Of a stretch of 64,000 nt of DNA, positions 60,662 through 64,000 are shown piece after piece. Where the stretch lies: the NCBI GenBank assembly GCA_052033935.1, contig JBPOJE010000002.1:1-64000 (forward strand). The letters run 5' to 3'. The notes under the pieces were generated by a model. The model did no database searches. It was not told the origin of the DNA and saw only the letters and a program-made list of their open reading frames with translations. Numbering within the stretch: the first letter of the stretch is position 1; every line of letters begins with the position of its first letter. The position numbers and the translations under genes are program-made. The stretch comes from JAGVUD01 sp052033935. Its GTDB lineage: Bacteria; Armatimonadota; UBA5829; DSUL01.

Positions 60662-63238
60662 ATGAACTTCCCAGCCTGCTCTTGCACAATCTTTGCTATG
60701 CTCGCTTTTCTCTCCTGCACTGCCGGGAGCAGGGCGGGCTCGGCGGCGGACTTCTATGTCTCACCCCAGGGCAATGACGGGTGGACGGGAACGGCCGCCG
60801 CGCCGTCCGGTTCTGATGGTCCGTTCGCCACCATCGAGCGCGCCCGGCTCGCGGTGCGCCGGCTCAAAGAGCGCGAGCCAGATCGGAAGCAGCCTGTGCG
60901 GGTGCAGCTTCGCGGCGGAATGTACTACCTCGCCGAGACCGTCACGTTCGGGCCGGAAGACAGCGGCAGCGCCGAAGCGCCGGTCGTTTACGAAGCGTAC
61001 CCGGGCGAGGAGCCTGTTCTCAGTGGCGGGCGTCCTGTCAGGGGCTGGCGCGAAAGCGGCGGGCAGTGGACAGTGCGGATCCCCGAAGTGGAGCGCGGCG
61101 ACTGGTACTTCTCGCAACTCTACGTCAATGGTGAACGCCGCTTCCGTACGCGCCTGCCGAAGCAGGGATACTACTTTGTCGCCGCCGAAACTCCCCCCGC
61201 GCAGAAGTCAGTCGGCAAAGGATGGGACGGCTTCCGGTTCCGGCTGGGAGAGATTGACGCGGAATGGGCGAACCTCAGCGACGTCGAGGCTCTGGTCTTT
61301 CATCAGTGGAGCATGTCACGCTTGCGCATCGAGTCGGTGGACCGCGCATCGCGCGTCGTGACCCTTTCCGGGCATTCTCCGTCCACAAGCTCGTGGGCTT
61401 CCATTACGAAGAACAGCCGCTATCTGCTCGACAACGTCGCTGAAGCTCTCTCTGAGCCAGGCGAGTGGTATCTGGACCGCAAGTCCGGTGTTCTGACGTA
61501 CATTCCGCTTGCGGGTGAAGACCCTGCCAAGGCCAGCGTAATAGCACCGCGTCTGGAGCGTCTTATCACAATCACGGGCGGCGCAGCGGCGAAGAAGCCC
61601 GTCAGCGGGCTTGTTTTCCGCGGCATCACGTTTGCTCACACGCAGTGGAACAACCCGCCCGAGGGCTACGCCTGCTCGCAGGCGGAGGCCGCGCTGGGCA
61701 GCGCCATCTCCGCCGCCTATGCGCACGGCTGCCTGTTCGACGGGTGCCGCATCACCCACACTGGCGCGTGGGCGCTGGAACTTGGCGTGGGGTGCAAGAA
61801 CAATCGAGTCGAAAACTGCGTCCTGACCGGCCTCGGCGCGGGCGGGGTGAAGATTGGGCTGCAAGGTTATCAGGACGGCGAAGACGCCGTCGCCAGCCAC
61901 AACGCCGTCCGCAACTGCCTCATCGCGCACGGTGGCCGGATTCACCCGGCTGCGATCGGGGTCTGGATGGGACACTCGCACCACAACCATATCGCCCACA
62001 ACGAGATCTACGATTTCTACTATACGGGAATCTCTGTCGGGTGGTCGTGGGGTTACGGCCGGAGCCAGGCGCACCACAACGTGATGGAGTACAACCACAT
62101 CCACCAGATCGGCCAGAACGTTCTGAGCGATATGGGCGGCATCTACAGCCTGGGTCTGTCGCCGGGCAGCGTCGAGCGCGGAAACGTCATTCACGACGTC
62201 AACAGCTACAGTTACGGAGGGTGGGGCATCTACTTCGACGAGGGAACCACCGGTATGCTGGCCGAGGACAACATCGTCTATCGCTGCAAGACGGGCGGGT
62301 TCCATCAGCATTACGGGCGCGAGAACATCGTCCGCAACAACATCTTCGCCCTTGCTCCCACAGCCGGACAGCTTATTCGCACACGCAACGAGGAGCATCT
62401 TTCGTTCAGCATCGAAGGCAACATCGTTTACTGGAAGGACGCGCCGCTGCTCGGCAGCAACTGGCAGGGCGGCGATCCGCGGCGCTTCGTCCTGAACCGC
62501 AACATCTACTGGAATGTTGGCGGCGAGCCCGTCCTGTTCGACGGCAAGACGCTCGACGAGTGGCGGCAGGCCGGGCACGATGCCGAATCGCTGATCGCCG
62601 ATCCGCTGTTCAAAGACCCGGACAACGGCGACTTCACCCTTTTGCCCGGCTCACCCGCCGCGAAGATCGGATTCAAGCCGCTCGACGCCTCACTGGCAGG
62701 CCTCCGCCGCGCCCTCGCCTTCAAAGACAAACCCACCACGCCAAGAGCCTTTCCGGAGCCGCCGGAAGCGCCTCCGCCCATGGCGGTTCACGAGGATTTC
62801 GAGTATCTGAAACCGGGCGATACGACGCCTGACGCAACGACCAACGAAGAGAACGATGTTGCGACGGCGCGGGTGATGGATGAGACAGCGTCCTCCGGGC
62901 GGCACTCTCTGAAGTTGACCGATGCCCCCGGCCAGAAGCACGATTTCAACCCGCACGTGTTCTTTGATCCGAACTTCCGGGAGGGCGTCCTCAAGGGGAC
63001 GTTCGACCTTCGAATGGAACCGGGCGCCGTGCTGTGCCACGAATGGCGCGATGCCAGCAGCCCGTACAACACCGGCCCGGCTTTGCATATCAGCGCGGAC
63101 GGCAGGGTGCGCAGCGGGCAGCGCGTTCTCGCGGTCATCCCGCACGGCAAGTGGGTGCATTTTGAGGTCACTGCTGGTGTCGGAACGAAGGTCTCAGGCA
63201 AATGGAGCCTCACCTGCAGCCTCCGGGGGTTGGCCTGA
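60662..63238 (+). CDS. Secreted right-handed parallel beta-helix protein (3'-frameshifted)
   Basis: The protein is about 858 aa as annotated. It has a signal-like or lipoprotein-like N-terminus (MLAFLSCTAG), then ADFYVSPQGNDGWTGTAAAPSGSDGPFATIERA, the start of the DUF1565/pectate-lyase-like beta helix. Repeats rich in N/H/G follow, with motifs such as HHNHIAHNEIYDFYYTGISVG. A C-terminal jelly-roll-like domain begins about residue 690. A stop at 63236-63238 cuts the last strands. In another frame RFNDLPCSPDF, LRWLGWTANG and AVFYLDNINLD continue to a TGA at 63364-63366, where the ATGA overlap with the next gene would restore the usual pattern. The full product would be about 900 aa. Confidence 0.82.
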   Translation: MNFPACSCTIFAMLAFLSCTAGSRAGSAADFYVSPQGNDGWTGTAAAPSGSDGPFATIERARLAVRRLKEREPDRKQPVRVQLRGGMYYLAETVTFGPEDSGSAEAPVVYEAYPGEEPVLSGGRPVRGWRESGGQWTVRIPEVERGDWYFSQLYVNGERRFRTRLPKQGYYFVAAETPPAQKSVGKGWDGFRFRLGEIDAEWANLSDVEALVFHQWSMSRLRIESVDRASRVVTLSGHSPSTSSWASITKNSRYLLDNVAEALSEPGEWYLDRKSGVLTYIPLAGEDPAKASVIAPRLERLITITGGAAAKKPVSGLVFRGITFAHTQWNNPPEGYACSQAEAALGSAISAAYAHGCLFDGCRITHTGAWALELGVGCKNNRVENCVLTGLGAGGVKIGLQGYQDGEDAVASHNAVRNCLIAHGGRIHPAAIGVWMGHSHHNHIAHNEIYDFYYTGISVGWSWGYGRSQAHHNVMEYNHIHQIGQNVLSDMGGIYSLGLSPGSVERGNVIHDVNSYSYGGWGIYFDEGTTGMLAEDNIVYRCKTGGFHQHYGRENIVRNNIFALAPTAGQLIRTRNEEHLSFSIEGNIVYWKDAPLLGSNWQGGDPRRFVLNRNIYWNVGGEPVLFDGKTLDEWRQAGHDAESLIADPLFKDPDNGDFTLLPGSPAAKIGFKPLDASLAGLRRALAFKDKPTTPRAFPEPPEAPPPMAVHEDFEYLKPGDTTPDATTNEENDVATARVMDETASSGRHSLKLTDAPGQKHDFNPHVFFDPNFREGVLKGTFDLRMEPGAVLCHEWRDASSPYNTGPALHISADGRVRSGQRVLAVIPHGKWVHFEVTAGVGTKVSGKWSLTCSLRGLA

Positions 63239-63362
63239 TGCGCTTCAACGATCTGCCCTGCAGTCCGGATTTCCGAACCCTTCGGTGGCTTGGGTGGACA
63301 GCCAATGGAACGCAGTCCGCCGTCTTTTATCTCGATAACATCAACCTGGACATTGTGAACGA

Positions 63363-64000
63363 ATGAGACATACCCTTCTAACTTGCGTGGCGGCGCTCGG
63401 TGCCGTCTTGTCCGCTGCGGGCGTTTGCCCGGGAGAACAGGCAATGATACCCGATGATTTCCCCCGTTTTGGCGTTCCGGGATACCAGCAGGAGATGGAA
63501 GCCATGCGGCGCCTCTACTGGCTGCACTACCCGGCCGCTGGCCCGAAGGCCACGCTGTGGGACGAGTGGCTTCCGATGCCCGCGCTGTGGCCTGCCCTTG
63601 ATAGCACCGGCTCAGCTGGCACAATGCGGATGCAGTGGAGCGACACGCTTGGCGGGCGCTTCATTGACCGCGACGGATATGTTGCCACCCACCAGCACGC
63701 GTCCATTGCCCACCAGCTCGGCTGGCCGTTTCCGTTCTGGAATCAGGGGCTGGGCGGATACGGATGGCACTTCTCGTTCAAGGATACCGTCGGTCCGCCG
63801 TGGCGCGAGGAGAAGCTGAGCACACCCGAGGGATGGACGCCGTCCGGTCTCGATGACGGCGGAATCGGCGAAGAGGGGTGGGAGCTTGGGCTGAAGGAGC
63901 CGCTCGCTACCCTCGCCACTCCCGCGCGGACGATTGAAGCCTTCCAGGCGCCGTTCATTCAGATTCGCTGGCGGCAGGATGCGCTTGCGGGCGCGCAGCC
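63363..64000 (+). CDS. Secreted protein of unknown function, runs off the window
   Basis: The frame is open from ATG 63363 to the end of the window (212 codons). It starts with a Sec signal peptide (MRHTLLTCVAALGAVLSAAG, then CPGEQA) and continues with Trp-rich segments such as LYWLHYPAAGP and WDEWLPMPALWPALD, which look like a carbohydrate-active or beta-sandwich domain. It starts in an ATGA overlap with the extended frame of the beta-helix gene, so both are probably one operon. I do not recognise the family. Confidence 0.7.
   Translation, partial: MRHTLLTCVAALGAVLSAAGVCPGEQAMIPDDFPRFGVPGYQQEMEAMRRLYWLHYPAAGPKATLWDEWLPMPALWPALDSTGSAGTMRMQWSDTLGGRFIDRDGYVATHQHASIAHQLGWPFPFWNQGLGGYGWHFSFKDTVGPPWREEKLSTPEGWTPSGLDDGGIGEEGWELGLKEPLATLATPARTIEAFQAPFIQIRWRQDALAGAQ

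Noticed and set aside
60474..60689. Minus-strand 71 aa frame ending LRKALKREGAKAL, 1 nt after the MBL hydrolase stop
   Set aside because: It looks protein-like, but the start region overlaps the signal peptide of the beta-helix gene, no Shine-Dalgarno or homologue is visible, and it is short. It could be a gene remnant, but support is too weak.

Overview
The window is a GC-rich, densely packed bacterial chromosome segment with one tRNA and no rRNA, CRISPR array, insertion sequence or phage. Three things point to a lineage like Armatimonadota (former OP10): pseudopilins with a GFTLIELLVVIAIIAILAAILFPVF-type N-terminus, many secreted carbohydrate-active proteins of uncharacterised families (heparinase-like, beta-helix, DUF5107, DUF6785), and frequent TTG/GTG starts. 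This assignment is an inference from protein style, not from a marker gene. Neighbouring genes often overlap by 4 nt (ATGA, GTGA, TTGA), so translational coupling is common.

Layout. 0.2-6.2 kb: a short pseudopilin, a zinc-ribbon protein, gamma-glutamyltransferase, and a ferrous-iron operon on the minus strand (feoB, a tiny Cys-rich protein, a DtxR/FeoA-type regulator). 6.4-12.9 kb: a methyltransferase, then a sugar-use module (secreted six-hairpin glycosidase-like protein, two tandem MFS transporters, a TIM-barrel isomerase-like protein). 13.0-17.7 kb: tRNA-Gln(TTG) with a near-consensus promoter, followed by the housekeeping run glmU-prs-pth-mtaB-HIT. 17.7-25.6 kb: an OPA-type transporter, a PHP hydrolase, a giant heparinase-like protein, a frameshifted pseudopilin and a pectate-lyase-like protein. 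25.8-29.8 kb: DUF1361, GNAT, typA and a Spy-like periplasmic protein.

29.8-35.1 kb holds the most unusual element. A complete TPP riboswitch with its own terminator sits directly upstream of a lone pseudopilin gene, divergent from a potassium-uptake module (KimA-like permease, STAS-USP protein, two TrkA/RCK proteins). 35.1-39.1 kb is a minus-strand operon DUF362-DUF6599-DUF362-polyferredoxin, probably an extracytoplasmic redox system of unknown purpose. 39.3-44.3 kb is a full glycine cleavage operon (gcvT-gcvH-gcvPA-gcvPB) with a lipoate-ligase-like gene. 44.4-46.8 kb pairs an ATP-grasp-like ligase with a glutaredoxin and a metal-dependent hydrolase. 46.9-49.3 kb is cytochrome bd oxidase. 49.3-55 kb carries a DUF6785 membrane protein with three frameshifts, a polysaccharide deacetylase, an alpha/beta hydrolase and a DUF5107 protein. 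55.1-57.2 kb is groESL with a CIRCE-like operator and a consensus promoter. 57.4-60.5 kb is ilvD-thyX-MBL hydrolase. The window ends in a large beta-helix protein, frameshifted near its 3' end, and the start of another secreted protein.

Three long genes look intact in sequence but are split by single-frame shifts. This is either real decay or an assembly-error signature, and it should be settled before their products are used.
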